From the NCBI GenBank assembly GCA_025667525.1, contig CM046877.1, positions 263,349,706 through 263,413,705 on the forward strand: a stretch of DNA of 64,000 nt, read 5' to 3'. Positions 37,418 through 49,101 of this stretch are shown piece by piece. A program made the translations under genes and the position numbers. The notes under the pieces were generated by a model that had not been told where the DNA came from, did not search any database, and saw only the letters and a program-made list of their open reading frames with translations. The DNA comes from Glebionis coronaria. Lineage: Eukaryota > Streptophyta > Magnoliopsida > Asterales > Asteraceae. Position 1 is the first letter of the stretch; the number at the start of each line of letters is the position of its first letter.

Positions 37418-37535
37418 AAATGTTGCCGTTTGTACAAATGTTGCCAGAAGTCCTTCGTAGGAAGGAGGAAATACAATCGCAACTTATTTCCAGGATGCGT
37501 ATGAAAGGGAGACTATCATTTGAGGCTATTATCAG
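37418..37535 (+). pseudogene. Exon-like fragment, unidentified
   Basis: An open stretch reads EEMLPFVQMLPEVLRRKEEI, then QSQLISRMRMKGRL and SFEAIIR, ending at a donor-like AG/GTATTC. It is amphipathic and charged, plausible as an internal exon. No homolog is recognised. Confidence 0.3.
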
Positions 37536-37974
37536 GTATTCTCTTATACAAATGTATTAAAATTCCTGTAAACATTAAATTTACTATGTGCTGGTAAGAC
37601 CAACCTAATAATCTGATTCTGAAGTAAACAAATTCACAGATGCGAGTTATGTGTGTAGAGAGTGAAACACGATAGTGAACCTGAAACATATCCTAGCGAT
37701 GTTTGAGAGACCAAATCCAATGTTATTACAGAAGCCCGTTATTGTGTGTCTACTAATGCCAGTCAAGTCTACGATTCAACCATTAACAACCGTCCCACAC
37801 ACAACCTGTGTCTGGCTTCAAGCCTAATTCAGTGGTACAAATTCAGCAGAGAGAACACAATCAGGCGGGATTTCAAGTAGTGATAAACGTAAGGCTCTCG
37901 GATTACAATGCAAACTGTTTTTCGTTTTGTCTAGAAAATTATATTTGAATTAATCATGTCCCTTCAAAAATCTC

Positions 37975-38435
37975 CATCTAAGAAGATACATGTTGCTCGG
38001 ACTGATGATGCTCGGTTTCTCAGTGACACGACAAAAAGAGGTATACATTTTTCTAATATATTTTATTAAATTACAAGCTTTGTTACTTTTTTTAGCTCGG
38101 TCTAGCCAAGTAAATGTAATATTTGTATGATTCTTATTTAGGCACTATTGACGGGACGTCAATAACTTCATTGCAGTTCTCATTTCCATTTGTCTGGGCT
38201 TCCTCCATCAATGGTCCGAAGCCTTGACTCTAGGGTAAGCAATTGTTTTCAGGTAACTCAATACATACCATGAGAAAAAGTCGACTTGGTAAACTGTCAT
38301 TCTTTGTGAAGAGCGACATCGGCTACATCACACGTGGTATTGGGGAAATTCAAGACATGTATCATCCTCCTTGGTGGGTACATGTTGTTCAGTTTAGATC
38401 TCGGTCACTCAAGTATCTTTGGAGCTTTTGAAGCA
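37975..38435 (+). pseudogene. Exon-like fragments, unidentified
   Basis: Three pieces: SPSKKIHVARTDDARFLSDT (37977-38040), then GTIDGTSITSLQFSFPFVW (38141-38225) and ARG/Gly-rich GNSIHTMRKSRLGKLSFF continuing to IGEIQDMYHPPWWVHVVQFR with a stop near 38429. Splice-like boundaries occur but the reading frames do not join cleanly. They may be parts of one decayed gene or captured fragments. Confidence 0.3.
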
Positions 38436-39565
38436 ATATGCAGGATGAAGGTTTACACATCACTCAATAAATGTTACTAAATGAGTGTTGTTCAAACTTG
38501 TCTTTAGCAAGGCATTATCATCTTTTATAATAGTTTGTATCTGGAACGAATTTACAGTGACATTAAGCAGGGATTGTTGTGACATACAAGAGAGTAGATG
38601 ATCCTAATATACATGAAAAGTGACTATAATGCCTGACTTCTGTGCCTAACGTTCTATGTCTGGAACTCTGAACTCTGACACATGGATAACACATGATTTA
38701 TCTTACATTTACCTTATATTTTCGCACATCTCTCTATTTTCTTAATACGATGCAGGTTGGGTCAAAAAAGGTCATTTTGTTGTGGTATGTGGGTCGAAAT
38801 AGAATCACTAATGGCATTGAATATGATTAATAATATGAATACTAAATCATACTCAATTTACAAGATAAGTAGCACCATATATATGTCAAGTTATATCTAC
38901 CTTATGAATGTCAAAATTTAAGTCAGTGGATCGATTCTGAATGGAGGTCCTTGCATATGCTGTCTGATGTCACGGATGAAGAAACCATGTTAGGTCGCTA
39001 GGTACGCTTACCGATTGGCTTAAACGATTGATTATACTCAATATGTTATACTCGATACCGTTAATTACTATTCCTTTAGCACATTCCAAATACCCTGGCC
39101 AAATTTCTTATATTTCGAATTTCAGAATATGAACATGGGAGTATGTTAGTTATATTAATCTATTGTTTTTGGTGATTCGTGCAGCTTCAAGGTATGATAA
39201 AACTCTATTATAATATCTTGTTTGTGATATCAATCTATTTTTCTCACTATTTTGTTTATCACGGATTCGCTTTCATGAGGCCATCAAACTCAGGCAGAAG
39301 ATAGGTATCTTCATCTTACTTGCAACTTGGAGAAAGATCAGCATTGAATTGTGAAACTATCCATGCAAAAAACGCATATAAACTGATGTTAAATGTCAGG
39401 TCAAACTTACTAAGTTCGACATAAATAATGCATACTCTATTACTTACACGTGATTTAAATTTATTTTATTGCAAATTTTTGTTCACATACCCGTTTGTGG
39501 GACATTTATAATATTTTTACACAATCAAAGCTGAGTTAAACTGAAATTATTGGTTGAAATGATAT
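38436..39565. other. Unassigned sequence left of element G
   Basis: A/T-rich with no ORF, repeat array or retroelement signature seen. The last five bases before the insertion are ATTAT (39566-39570), the target duplication of G. Confidence 0.5.
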
Positions 39566-39570
39566 ATTAT

Positions 39571-41288
39571 TGATACACGTGTTTTCATTGGGTTCAGATT
39601 TGTTCTCGGTATCTCCTCGAATTGATCACGGTTAAAAGTGGAATGATTGTTCTTGGTTACAAATAGGGGGTTTGGTTTTGGTTATTTAAATTTTAAACTA
39701 AATGCAAGTAATTAAAATTGTCGTTAAGTAAAATTAGAAGTCTAGAAATTAAACTACAAATGAGAGCATGCAACCTTGGAAATTAAAACTTAACAATTCA
39801 AAAAACTTAAAAACAAGTTTTAAATAAACTAAGTAAAAGAGTAGGAAAAACTAAATTTGAAAAATTAAGCAAAAACAAAACACAGACTTGAGTCCGATCG
39901 TAGTGCGATCGTACTCAAAATTAACCCAGATCGCAACGCGATCGCATCCAACACAACACGATGGATTGTGTTCCCAGATCGCACTCAATGCGATAATAAC
40001 CAAGGAATGGATCGTACTGTCCAGTACGATGGGGGGGATCTTACTAACAGATCGCAACCACGATCGCAGCTAGTGATCGTGGTCTTGATCGTGGTTCCAG
40101 ATAGTAACAACTGATCGCACTCAAGCGATCGTAGCAAGTAAAGGAGATCTGATCGCACCCCAGATCGAAGCAAGTGATCGTGGGCGTGGATCATACCAGG
40201 GAAGGGACAAATCGATCGTAGCAGTAAAACCTAATGAGATGGCAAAGGCGTCCAAGGAAGAAAATAAGCTTAATCCAATAAGCAGTAATCAAATAAGCAT
40301 TTTCAAACCTTTTAAAATAGTAATAAGCAAAAATCCCAACCTTTTCAATCTAAAACAATCGAACTTCAATAAAACGGATTAAAGAACTATATGTCTTTTA
40401 AGAAAACTTAAACTTGAATAAGCCAAATCAATCGAATAAGCCAATAAGCATCAAGGGCTTATAGCTTATACGTGTATTAACTTAAATAGGAACGAGAAGG
40501 ATTAACCTTCAATCACGAAATCATCAAAACTCCCCAAACCGTATGAAATGAACCAAACGAATCAAGCATGAACTTTTCGAATTAAGATCAAAATAAAATA
40601 AAGAAAGGTAGAAATAGATTGAGGAACAAAAAGCTTAACTTGAATTAGATTAGTGAAATCCAAAATACAAAAAGCTTAAAACTTGAAAAAGGAAAAACGG
40701 AGAAAAGAAAAAATCCTAGTGAGAGAAAGTTGAGAACTTTCTCTCTCTAAAACTAGAGAGAATGAAAAAAAAATGAAAAACTAAGACTAACTAGTTCCAA
40801 ATTTTGTGAAGTGGAATCCTATATATAGGCGTGTCTTGTGGGCTTTGTGAATGGGCTTGGTTTTTGGGCTTCTTTTCTTCTTTCTTCTTTAGTCTTTGCG
40901 TTTCTTTAAATAAATGTTTCCGACTTTGGATTTTGAGAAGTGTCGGTGAATAATTCCAACTCGTCTTATAATCTTTTGTTTAATAGACTCGAGTTCTTCG
41001 ACATATATGAATCTTCCATCTTTGGCTCTATTCTTTGATAAATCTTCGAATAGGCACAATGACTTGAAATCTTTTGCATCTCTTGGACAATAGACTTCGT
41101 CTTGAGTCTTTTTCCTCGATAAAACCCGTGCAATCCCATGTTTTCTTCAATATTCATCCGGTTGACTCTGAAAACACAATAAACACAAAAACCACGCATA
41201 ATTCCAAACAAATGATATTAAACACGCGTTTTGGTCTTGTTTTAGTAAGAAATAAGTGGTAAAAGGATGGGTGTTTTCACACCTATCA
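39571..41288 (-). repeat. 3' LTR of element G
   Basis: On the minus strand it starts TGATAGGTGTGAAAACACCC and ends CACGTGTATCA. A palindromic CCTATATATAGG (40818-40829) is the likely TATA box. The GATCG array lies at 39890-40225. Open frames here (39851-40194, 40966-41262) are not genes. Confidence 0.93.
39890..40225 (-). repeat. GATCG motif array in 3' LTR of G
   Basis: About 16-17 GATCG-centred units (GATCGCA, GATCGTA, GATCGTGG), often within CGATCG, at 10-30 bp spacing. It occupies the place of the ATTCCGGATAA array in A and the ATTGCGAAATC array in B. Much of the divergence between the two G LTRs falls in this array. Confidence 0.88.
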
Positions 41289-41302
41289 AATCCCCTACAC
41301 TT
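41289..41302 (-). other. Polypurine tract of G
   Basis: AAGTGTAGGGGATT on the minus strand, immediately upstream of the 3' LTR. Confidence 0.85.
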
Positions 41303-43157
41303 ATCCATTGCCATGCCCTCATGCAATGCTTAGTGATAAAGCAATTTTACACTCTTCTCATAATCAATCAACCTTGGCCTTATTAAAATACTATTAAACA
41401 AAAATTAAAGTACTAAGAGAAATTAAAACTTTTAAAGTAAACAAAAGGATAGAAAACCATTTTCACTTGAAAATAGCTATATGGAAATAACTTGCAAAGA
41501 GATCAAGGACTTACATTAGGGCTTCGGTGCTGCGAAGATTTATCACCCTCAAGTTTCACGTTCCCCAAACTAAGCTTAAAAACGAGATCATTGTTATTAT
41601 AAGTTAGCAAATCAAACACTTACACACATGGCTTAATTAAATGCTTAAACTCCCTTATTCCTAGGTGTATCTCTTATATTTTATTTTTGTCTTAGAATGA
41701 TCATGAAGATGCATTTTTTTGGACTTATTTCGATAGTTTATTTAGGCTGAAAGCAAAGTAGGACGATTTGATCAATAGTTAGCTAAAGGACAAAATCTCT
41801 TAAAACTGCTTCTCGGGATATCAAAAAGTTCATATCTTGGCATAACTCGGTTCACGATTTGAGACCTTTCTCGAGCCGATATTTAGCATGTACTTCATAC
41901 TTCATATCTTGAGAGACGTTCTTGAGATAATGGTCTTCTCATCGTTAATAGAGTTTCTTGACTTGGAGACTTTTGAGGGGTACTCCAACTTTGTTGACCA
42001 CGACTTCATGATTATTTCTTCAATCTCTAATTGGGATTTTGAGATACAACGATCCGCCTCCTTTTCGGAATTGGATCTATTTATCCTCATACCTTGTTAG
42101 GGTCTTTTCGGATAGACTTCTCCATGATCTTTATGGGAGTTGATTGCTTTTCGTCGTGAGTCTTGATCCTTCATATTGATTTTGGGAATAATGCTTTTCA
42201 CATCACTTTGGATCTTCAGCAATAAAATGGAATCCTCATGCCTTGTTAGGGCCTTTTCGGACTCGCCAATCTTCGCGCCCCGCTTCATAAGTTATGCCTT
42301 GGCTATGAACTCTTATCATAACCGAGCAACTTTTAAACGATCTTGGGCTAGAATCTAAGTAACTTTTCAAATCGTACGACCTTACTTATTGCAGATAATT
42401 TATTAGCAAGTGATGGGAGAATAGGCCAATAATTACACCAAGTGAGCTTGCGCAAGAATACCGACTTATAATTAACTCTATCATTTCTCGTTCTCCACAA
42501 TTTAAAATCTCAAGTAATGAGACTCGTGGATGCTTAGCCTAATAAACCAATTAAGGTCTACATGGTTAAGGATACTAGCTAGAATAAACTTAGATAAGTC
42601 TATTCGGGTTGAGTCAAAATAATCGCAACGGGCCTAATATGTCAAAGACTTCTAAACTAGCTACACCACTTTATGAATATTATTGCGGGATATATACATA
42701 TGAAAGCAACGATAAAATTTTTGAAATTACGACTACATGGCCAAAGTTAATTAAAAATTTGAAAATGATGAAAAATATGATTTTCTGGTTAAATGAAGGC
42801 ATTTTCATGGAAAAGTCCACTTAAAACTTCGATAGAAGTCCCCCCTACACTTAAGATAAACATTGTCCTCAATGTTTAAGCATGTGGGATAAGTCTCCCC
42901 TACACTTATGACATTGTGCACGTTGGTTAACTCAAGTTAAGGAAGAGACGACTAACGTGATCATTTTCAAAATGTGAGTATGAAGAAAATTGAATCACGA
43001 TAGTTGAGAGATAGAACCGGATTTCGGATAACACGGGAGCACGGTTCTTCAAAGGTTCTAAAAGTGCATTCATCCCTGTAATCACATCACCACACAAAAA
43101 CACCTAAATAGGCCCCCCTACACTTAGGAGGTTAAAACAGAAAAGGATAGATACTCG
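41303..43157 (-). other. 3' noncoding region of element G
   Basis: About 1.9 kb without a supported ORF. Minus-strand copies of AAGTGTAGGGG lie near 43113-43125, 42897-42907 and 42840-42852. The hairpin AAACATTGTCCTCAATGTTT (+ strand reading) is at 42858-42877. The duplicated CCGAAAAG(G/A)CCCTAACAAGG motif is at about 42090-42118 and 42240-42262. An acceptor-like GATTACAG is at 43076-43083. Short frames at 41888-42358 and 42609-42824 are regarded as chance. Confidence 0.7.
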
Positions 43158-43214
43158 GGCTGCCTCCCGAGGAGCGCTTGTTTTTGATAACCGAGTCACG
43201 AGCTTGACTCGACC
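43158..43214 (-). other. Conserved post-ORF stem-loop module (G copy)
   Basis: On the minus strand CGAGTC and GACTCG pair, then GGTTATCAAAAACAAGCGCT and CCTCGGGAGGC follow. It begins within about 10 bases of the Gag-Pol stop codon. Confidence 0.6.
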
Positions 43215-43219
43215 CAAAA

Positions 43220-46200
43220 TTAGTTCATGGGAAATGTGGTGAGGGATGGAATCATCTCCTGAGAGATGTCCTCACCAAAGTACAACTTCACTCGTTGGCC
43301 ATTCACCTTAAAATTGGGTCCATTAGGTTGAGCGAGCTCGAGAGTACCATATGGAAAAATTTGGGCAATGGTGAATGGGCCGGACCAACGAGATTTCAGC
43401 TTGCCCGAAAAGATTTTCAACCGAGAGTTAAAAAGTAAAACTTTGTCTCCAACTTGGAACTCTCGGTTTTTAATCTTGGAGTCGTGAATGAGCTTAGTCT
43501 TTTCCTTATAGATCAAAGAATTTTCATAAGCCTCATTACGGAGTTCATTGAGCTCATTGAGTTGGATCTTGCGTAGGTCAGCGGCTTTGTTGATATAAAA
43601 ATTAGCCCACTTCAAGGCCCAGTAAGCCTTGTGCTCCAACTCAATGGGGAGGTGGCACGCTTTCCCGTACACGAGACGATATGGTGTACAACCAATCGGA
43701 GTCTTGTATGCGGTACGGAAAGCCCACAAAGCATCATCAAGTTTATCAGCCCATGAGGCACGATGCTCTCCCACGGTTCTTTCAAGAATTCGCTTTAATC
43801 CTCGGTTTTGTGGGTGGTAGGCGGTGAAAAGACGATGATTGACACCATACTTAGCCATAACTCTTGCGAATTGGTCATTGCAAAAATGAGTCCCACGATC
43901 ACTAATAATGGCACGAGGCACACCAAATCTAGCGAATAGCGATTTCAAAAAGTTACAAACCACCCTTGCGTCATTAGTGGGTAAAGCTTTGGCTTCAACC
44001 CATTTTGAGACGTAGTCAACGACTACAAGGATGTATTTGTTTCCTTTAGAGGAAGGGAATGGCCCCATAAAGTCGATACCCCAAACATCAAAGATTTCAC
44101 ATTCTTGAATGAAATGCTGAGGCATCTCGTCTTTATGTGTGATCCTGCCGTGTTTTTGGCAAGCATCACATCGTTTAACCATCTCGTGAGCATCACGGTA
44201 AATGGTGGGCCAATAAAATCCTGAGTCAAACACTTTTTTGGCGGTGTAGTTGGGACCAAAGTGACCACCGGTGGGTCCTTTGTGGCAAGCGTCAAGGATT
44301 TCTAAAGCTGCTGGTCCATCAACACATCGGCGAATAATCAAATCAGCACAATGTTTGAATAGATACGGGGCATCCCAAAAGTAAGTCTTAATGTCTTTGA
44401 AGAACTTCTTCTTTTGTTGGGATGTTAGCCCGTCAACGAGAATTTCACCCGCCAAGTAGTTTGCAATGTCCGCAAACCACGGGGTTTCATCAGAAGTCGA
44501 GTTGATAGACATTAAGGTCTCCAGGGGAAAAGAGTCATTGATCTCTTTGTTCGGATGTTCCCCTTGGTAAGGATCCTCAAGTCTACTGAGATGATCCGCG
44601 GCTAGGTTTTCAGCTCCTTTTTTATTGCGAATTTCGATTTTAAATTCTTGGAGTAGCAAAACCCAGCGAAGAAGTCTTGGTTTGGAATCTTGCTTAGTTA
44701 ACAAGTACTTCAACGCGGAATGATCGGTGTAAACGATTGTGGTGGAAAGGACAAGATAGGGGCGGAACTTTTCAAAGGCATAGACAACAGCTAAAAGCTC
44801 TTTTTCGGTTGTCGTGTAATGCTTTTGAGCCCCCGTCATTGTCTTGCTAGCGTAATGGATCGGTTGGAAGTGTTTATTCACTCTTTGGCCCAAAACCGCT
44901 CCAATAGCAAAGTCACTAGCATCGCACATCAACTCGAAAGGTAGCTCCCAATTAGGGGTAACCAAGACGGGTGCCTTAGTTAGCTTATCCTTAAGCAAGT
45001 TGAAGGCTTCAAGACACTCTTTGGAAAAGATAAAAGGAGTATCTTTTTCCAAGAGGTGGGTCATCGGGCGAGCGATTTGAGAAAAATCTTTGATGAATCG
45101 TCGGTAGAAGCCCGCATGACCGAGAAAACTTCTCACACCCTTCACGGTGGAAGGTGGATGCAACTTAGAAATAACATCGACATTAGCACGGTCTACTTCA
45201 AGACCGGCTTTGGAGATCTTGTGTCCTAGCACGATGCCCTCTTTTACCATGAAATGGCATTTTTCCCAATTAAGAACAAGGCGAGTGTCTTCACACCGCT
45301 TAAGCATACGTTCTAAATTGGCAAGGCAAGCAGGGAAAGAATCGCCATAAACCGAGAAATCATCCATGAATACTTCCATAGTGTCTTCCACCATGTCATG
45401 GAATATAGCCATCATACACCTTTGGAACGTCCCAGGAGCATTGCATAAACCAAAAGGCATGCATTTGTAAGCAAATGTTCCATAGGGACAAGTGAATGTG
45501 GTATGTTCTTGGTCTTTGGGATCGATGGGAATTTGAAAATACCCGGAGAAACCGTCTAAAAAGCAGTAATAGTCATTACCAGCTAGACGCTCGAGCATTT
45601 GATCCATGAAAGGAAGAGGAAAGTGATCTTTTCTCGTGGCATCATTGAGCTTGCAATAATCAATACAAACTCTCCACCCAGTAACGAGACGAGTGGGAAT
45701 CAACTCGTTGTGTTCATTGGGAACAACGATTATTCCGCCCTTCTTGGGCACACAATGGACAGGACTTACCCAAGGCGAATCCGAGATAGGGTAAATCAAG
45801 TCGGCATCAAGAAGTTTGATAACCTCTTGTTTGATGACGTTATGAATGCAAGGATTAACCCTTCTTTGGCTCTGGATTACGGGTTTAAAGTCATCTTCCA
45901 TGAGAATCTTGTGAGTACAAAAGTTCGGATCAATTCCACGGATATCGGATATTTTCCAAGCAATTGCCTTCTTATGATCTTTAAGCACGTCGATGAGGCG
46001 AGATTTCTCTTCTTCTTTCAAGTCCTTCGCGATGATGACGAGCGACTTCTTGTTTTCTTCAAGGAATACGTGCTCGAGATGGGGCGGCAACTCCTTAAGT
46101 TCTAAATCCAGAGGATTTTCGATGGGAGGCGTTTTCAAAGTCGGAGCATCGATAGCAATAACCGTGGGGGATGGTGGAGAAAGATTGTCTTCTTTAAGAA

Positions 46201-48889
46201 TGTTCTCAATGAGGCGAAGATCTTCATCCCAATTGGTGGGGGAATCGTCATGTTCTAAGTTCACATCTCCCATGGTGGCTTCCAAATCTTTCCAAAGGAA
46301 ATCACTTTCCCCAAATAGAGATAGTGATGAATCAATAGAGGAAACGGTCTCAACATTGGGAAGAGAGGTAGGAATACTTTTGCAAGCATCTTTGAAGTGT
46401 TCTTCACAAGCCTCATCAAGAACGTCAATACAATTAACACTCTCGTTAGAATAAGGCTGTTTAGAAAGCTTTCCCATGTTGAAGACAATTTTATCGTCAC
46501 CCACTCTCATGATAAGCTCACCGGCTTCAACATCGATGAGAGTGCAACCGGTCCTCAAGAATGGAAGACCAACAGTTAATGGCACACGAGGGTCCATATC
46601 GTAGTCGACGACGACGAAATCGTCAGGAAAAGTGAATTTGTCGACTCCTACAAAGACATCTTCGGCTATCCCCACTGGATAAGCAACCGTACGGTTAGCT
46701 AATTCCAAAGTCAGTTTGGTGGGGACTAGCTCAGGTAGAGATAGTTGCTTCCAAACGCTTAGAGGCATTAAATTAATACTGGCACCTAGATCGGCTAGGG
46801 CCATGCAATTCTCTACTCCCGGGAAGTTACAAGGGATTAAGAAACGACCCGGATCACCAAGCTTGGTTGGCAATTTCCTTAAGAGCATTACAGAGCAATT
46901 CTCATTAAGTTGGGTGTTAGCAATATCAAGAAGCTTTTCCTTGTCGCTAAGAAGATCTTTGAACATTTTCGCGTACTTAGGCATGTGAGCGAGAGCCTCA
47001 GCGAAGGAGATGTTGAAATTCAATTGTTTAAACATTTTGAGAAAGTTCGAAACCTGAATATCGTCCTTGCTTTTGAGCTTCTCTTTCCTCAACCTAGATG
47101 GATAAGGTATATCGGAAGAAGAGGAAGGCTTTGGGAGAATAGGATCACTCACATCCTTGGGTGGAGGAGGGGTAGAAGTAAGAGGTGGAGAAATTGGGGA
47201 AGTAGAAGGATGAGGAATAGGAGCAGGTGACTCATTTTCCTTAGTCACAATCACCGGTGGAGGTATAGGAAGCTCGGGTTCCTTGGTACCTTTGCCACTG
47301 CGAGTGGTGATTGCTTTCATCTCCCCTCTTGGATTCGCAACGGTGTTACTCGGAAGGGTACCCGAAGAAGAGGGTTGATTACCTTGGAAGAAACTAGCCA
47401 TCATGTTCCTTAAGTCATTCGTTTGACTTGCCAAAGTGTTTCTCATATCAGCTCTCAGATCATTTCCTTGTTTCACCGTGTCTGCTTTCAAGTTGAGTAC
47501 TTCCCGCTGAAGATTGTCCACGATCACATCATTAGTCCTCGTGTAGGTTCCAATATCTTGAGGTAATGCGGTGGGTTGGTTGGGAGGAGCATTGTAGGCG
47601 GGTGGTTGATAAGCAGGTTGTTGGTAAACTTGGTTGTTTCTTTGAGGTGGATATGGTTGTTTGTGAGGTGGTATGTATGGTGTACGAGGTTGTTGTTGTT
47701 GTTGAGGAGGGCGATTGAGGTTTTGTTGTTGGTTTGGGTTGTTAGGAGGAAAACCGGGCGGTGAGAGATAGTTGTTTGAGCGGTAGCTAAGCAAGTTGCG
47801 GTCACCTTGAGGACGAGCTTGATAAGCGGCCGGAGGATAGGTACCGTATGCTGCATTCACATTCTCGGAAGGATAGTCTTGGGTGGCGGTACAAGTGGTG
47901 TAAGAGTGAGGACCCCCGCATATTTCACATGGTTGGCTAACAGCATTGACTTGAGCGTCGTGAGCGTTTTTAGCGTTGATGCTGTTGGTGTTGTTAGCGG
48001 TGTGGGTAACAAGCGATTCAAGAAGCGTAGTAATTTTGTCAAGTCGCTTGTCGTTGTCACTAGTACTAGCACTAGCGACATTGGTCCGAACACTCTTGGT
48101 TTGCACACGAGACTTATTTTCAATAATATCCCAAGCAGCATTGGAAGTCTTAACCAAAATATTACCCCCCGAGGCACTGTTTAGTGAATCTTGGTCATTC
48201 ATGCTTAAACCATTATAAAAAGTATTAATTTGGTGCACTTTGGTAAAACCATGTTGTGGGCACTTTCTTAAAAGATCTTTGAAACGGTCCCACGATTCAC
48301 TAAAAGACTCATCGTACTTTTGTTCAAAATTAATGATTTCATTCCGCAAAGCGGTAGTACGAGAGGGTGGGAAAAAGTAGCTTATAAACTTGGTCTCCAA
48401 ATCCGTCCACGTAAGAATACTTTGTGGCGGTTCCTTAGCAAGCCAATGCCGGGCTTGTCCCTCTAGGGAGAAAGGAAAAAGTTGCAAACGGATTACCTCT
48501 TGTGGAACACCATTGAATTTGACCGTATTCGTGAGTTGCAGGAATCTCTTGATGTGGTCATGTGGATCATCAATGGTACGCCCCAAGAATGGTTGAGCAG
48601 AGACCATCTGGATAAAGCCGGATTTGAGCTCAAAGTTGTTGGCTGCAATCGCGGGTATGACAATTGGATCATTGTTGCCCTCCACATGTGCTTGCAGAAG
48701 TTCAATCATCGGGCGATTATCCGGTAGAGGCTCATTGTTGTTGTTATTATTGTTGTTGAGAGGTGGATTGTTATTGTTGTTGTTATTATTGTTGTTGAGA
48801 GGTGGGTTATTGTTGTTATTGTGTACACCTGCCATGTCTATGTCTTCGAGAGGCTCGGGCTCTTGATAAGACGTTGATCGTGTACGCAT
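43220..48889 (-). CDS. gag-pol: Athila-type Gag-Pol polyprotein, integrase catalytic segment deleted
   Basis: One 1889-residue frame starting MRTRST at 48889. Order: Asn-rich N-terminus (about 20-55), Gag domain (about 110-240), zinc knuckle [13 protein letters not shown] (about 320), Pro/Gln-rich linker, aspartic protease with [10 protein letters not shown] (about 698), reverse transcriptase with FMDD (about 1173), RNase H starting at [13 protein letters not shown] (about 1320), integrase zinc finger (GGHFGPNY to CDACQKHG, about 1533-1577) and integrase core with GIDFMGPF (about 1606) and ISDRGTHF (about 1665). At about 1692, HPQ is followed directly by NRGLKRIL; relatives have some eight further residues there, including the third catalytic acid. 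The frame is otherwise clean, so reverse transcription could be possible but integration by its own enzyme is unlikely. No stop or frameshift separates gag and pol. Confidence 0.95.
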   Translation of the reverse strand: MRTRSTSYQEPEPLEDIDMAGVHNNNNNPPLNNNNNNNNNNPPLNNNNNNNNEPLPDNRPMIELLQAHVEGNNDPIVIPAIAANNFELKSGFIQMVSAQPFLGRTIDDPHDHIKRFLQLTNTVKFNGVPQEVIRLQLFPFSLEGQARHWLAKEPPQSILTWTDLETKFISYFFPPSRTTALRNEIINFEQKYDESFSESWDRFKDLLRKCPQHGFTKVHQINTFYNGLSMNDQDSLNSASGGNILVKTSNAAWDIIENKSRVQTKSVRTNVASASTSDNDKRLDKITTLLESLVTHTANNTNSINAKNAHDAQVNAVSQPCEICGGPHSYTTCTATQDYPSENVNAAYGTYPPAAYQARPQGDRNLLSYRSNNYLSPPGFPPNNPNQQQNLNRPPQQQQQPRTPYIPPHKQPYPPQRNNQVYQQPAYQPPAYNAPPNQPTALPQDIGTYTRTNDVIVDNLQREVLNLKADTVKQGNDLRADMRNTLASQTNDLRNMMASFFQGNQPSSSGTLPSNTVANPRGEMKAITTRSGKGTKEPELPIPPPVIVTKENESPAPIPHPSTSPISPPLTSTPPPPKDVSDPILPKPSSSSDIPYPSRLRKEKLKSKDDIQVSNFLKMFKQLNFNISFAEALAHMPKYAKMFKDLLSDKEKLLDIANTQLNENCSVMLLRKLPTKLGDPGRFLIPCNFPGVENCMALADLGASINLMPLSVWKQLSLPELVPTKLTLELANRTVAYPVGIAEDVFVGVDKFTFPDDFVVVDYDMDPRVPLTVGLPFLRTGCTLIDVEAGELIMRVGDDKIVFNMGKLSKQPYSNESVNCIDVLDEACEEHFKDACKSIPTSLPNVETVSSIDSSLSLFGESDFLWKDLEATMGDVNLEHDDSPTNWDEDLRLIENILKEDNLSPPSPTVIAIDAPTLKTPPIENPLDLELKELPPHLEHVFLEENKKSLVIIAKDLKEEEKSRLIDVLKDHKKAIAWKISDIRGIDPNFCTHKILMEDDFKPVIQSQRRVNPCIHNVIKQEVIKLLDADLIYPISDSPWVSPVHCVPKKGGIIVVPNEHNELIPTRLVTGWRVCIDYCKLNDATRKDHFPLPFMDQMLERLAGNDYYCFLDGFSGYFQIPIDPKDQEHTTFTCPYGTFAYKCMPFGLCNAPGTFQRCMMAIFHDMVEDTMEVFMDDFSVYGDSFPACLANLERMLKRCEDTRLVLNWEKCHFMVKEGIVLGHKISKAGLEVDRANVDVISKLHPPSTVKGVRSFLGHAGFYRRFIKDFSQIARPMTHLLEKDTPFIFSKECLEAFNLLKDKLTKAPVLVTPNWELPFELMCDASDFAIGAVLGQRVNKHFQPIHYASKTMTGAQKHYTTTEKELLAVVYAFEKFRPYLVLSTTIVYTDHSALKYLLTKQDSKPRLLRWVLLLQEFKIEIRNKKGAENLAADHLSRLEDPYQGEHPNKEINDSFPLETLMSINSTSDETPWFADIANYLAGEILVDGLTSQQKKKFFKDIKTYFWDAPYLFKHCADLIIRRCVDGPAALEILDACHKGPTGGHFGPNYTAKKVFDSGFYWPTIYRDAHEMVKRCDACQKHGRITHKDEMPQHFIQECEIFDVWGIDFMGPFPSSKGNKYILVVVDYVSKWVEAKALPTNDARVVCNFLKSLFARFGVPRAIISDRGTHFCNDQFARVMAKYGVNHRLFTAYHPQNRGLKRILERTVGEHRASWADKLDDALWAFRTAYKTPIGCTPYRLVYGKACHLPIELEHKAYWALKWANFYINKAADLRKIQLNELNELRNEAYENSLIYKEKTKLIHDSKIKNREFQVGDKVLLFNSRLKIFSGKLKSRWSGPFTIAQIFPYGTLELAQPNGPNFKVNGQRVKLYFGEDISQEMIPSLTTFPMN

Positions 48890-49083
48890 GCACCTGCAAA
48901 AGAACTAACAAGGCAAACAAGAAATATTTTTGGTTTTTATGGGTTTTTTTAATTTTTTTGTATTTTGGAAAATTTTATATTTTTTAGGGTTTTTTTGAAA
49001 ATTTTTGTGAAAAAGTAACGTTCACGGTGAACGGATCCCAAAATCCAAGTTCTCACAAAAAACTGTTGATCTTAACGAGAAGA
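48890..49083 (-). other. Leader of element G
   Basis: Short minus-strand leader between primer site and Gag start. It ends TTCTTTTGCAGGTGC before the ATG, an acceptor-like context shared with element A. No ORF. Confidence 0.6.
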
Positions 49084-49099
49084 GCCGGCAGCGGCGCCA
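49084..49099 (-). other. Primer binding site of G (tRNA-Asp type)
   Basis: TGGCGCCGCTGCCGGC on the minus strand, two bases from the 5' LTR end, identical to that of A. Confidence 0.85.
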
Positions 49100-49101
49100 T
49101 T

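Noticed and set aside
41303..43157. env-like ORF downstream of pol in G
   Set aside because: No open frame over about 70 residues with a signal peptide or membrane segment is seen, and the region is colinear with noncoding 3' regions of A and B.
45599..48866. Plus-strand open frames opposite G Gag-Pol, some over 100 residues
   Set aside because: They are shadows of the intact minus-strand polyprotein and show no domains of their own.
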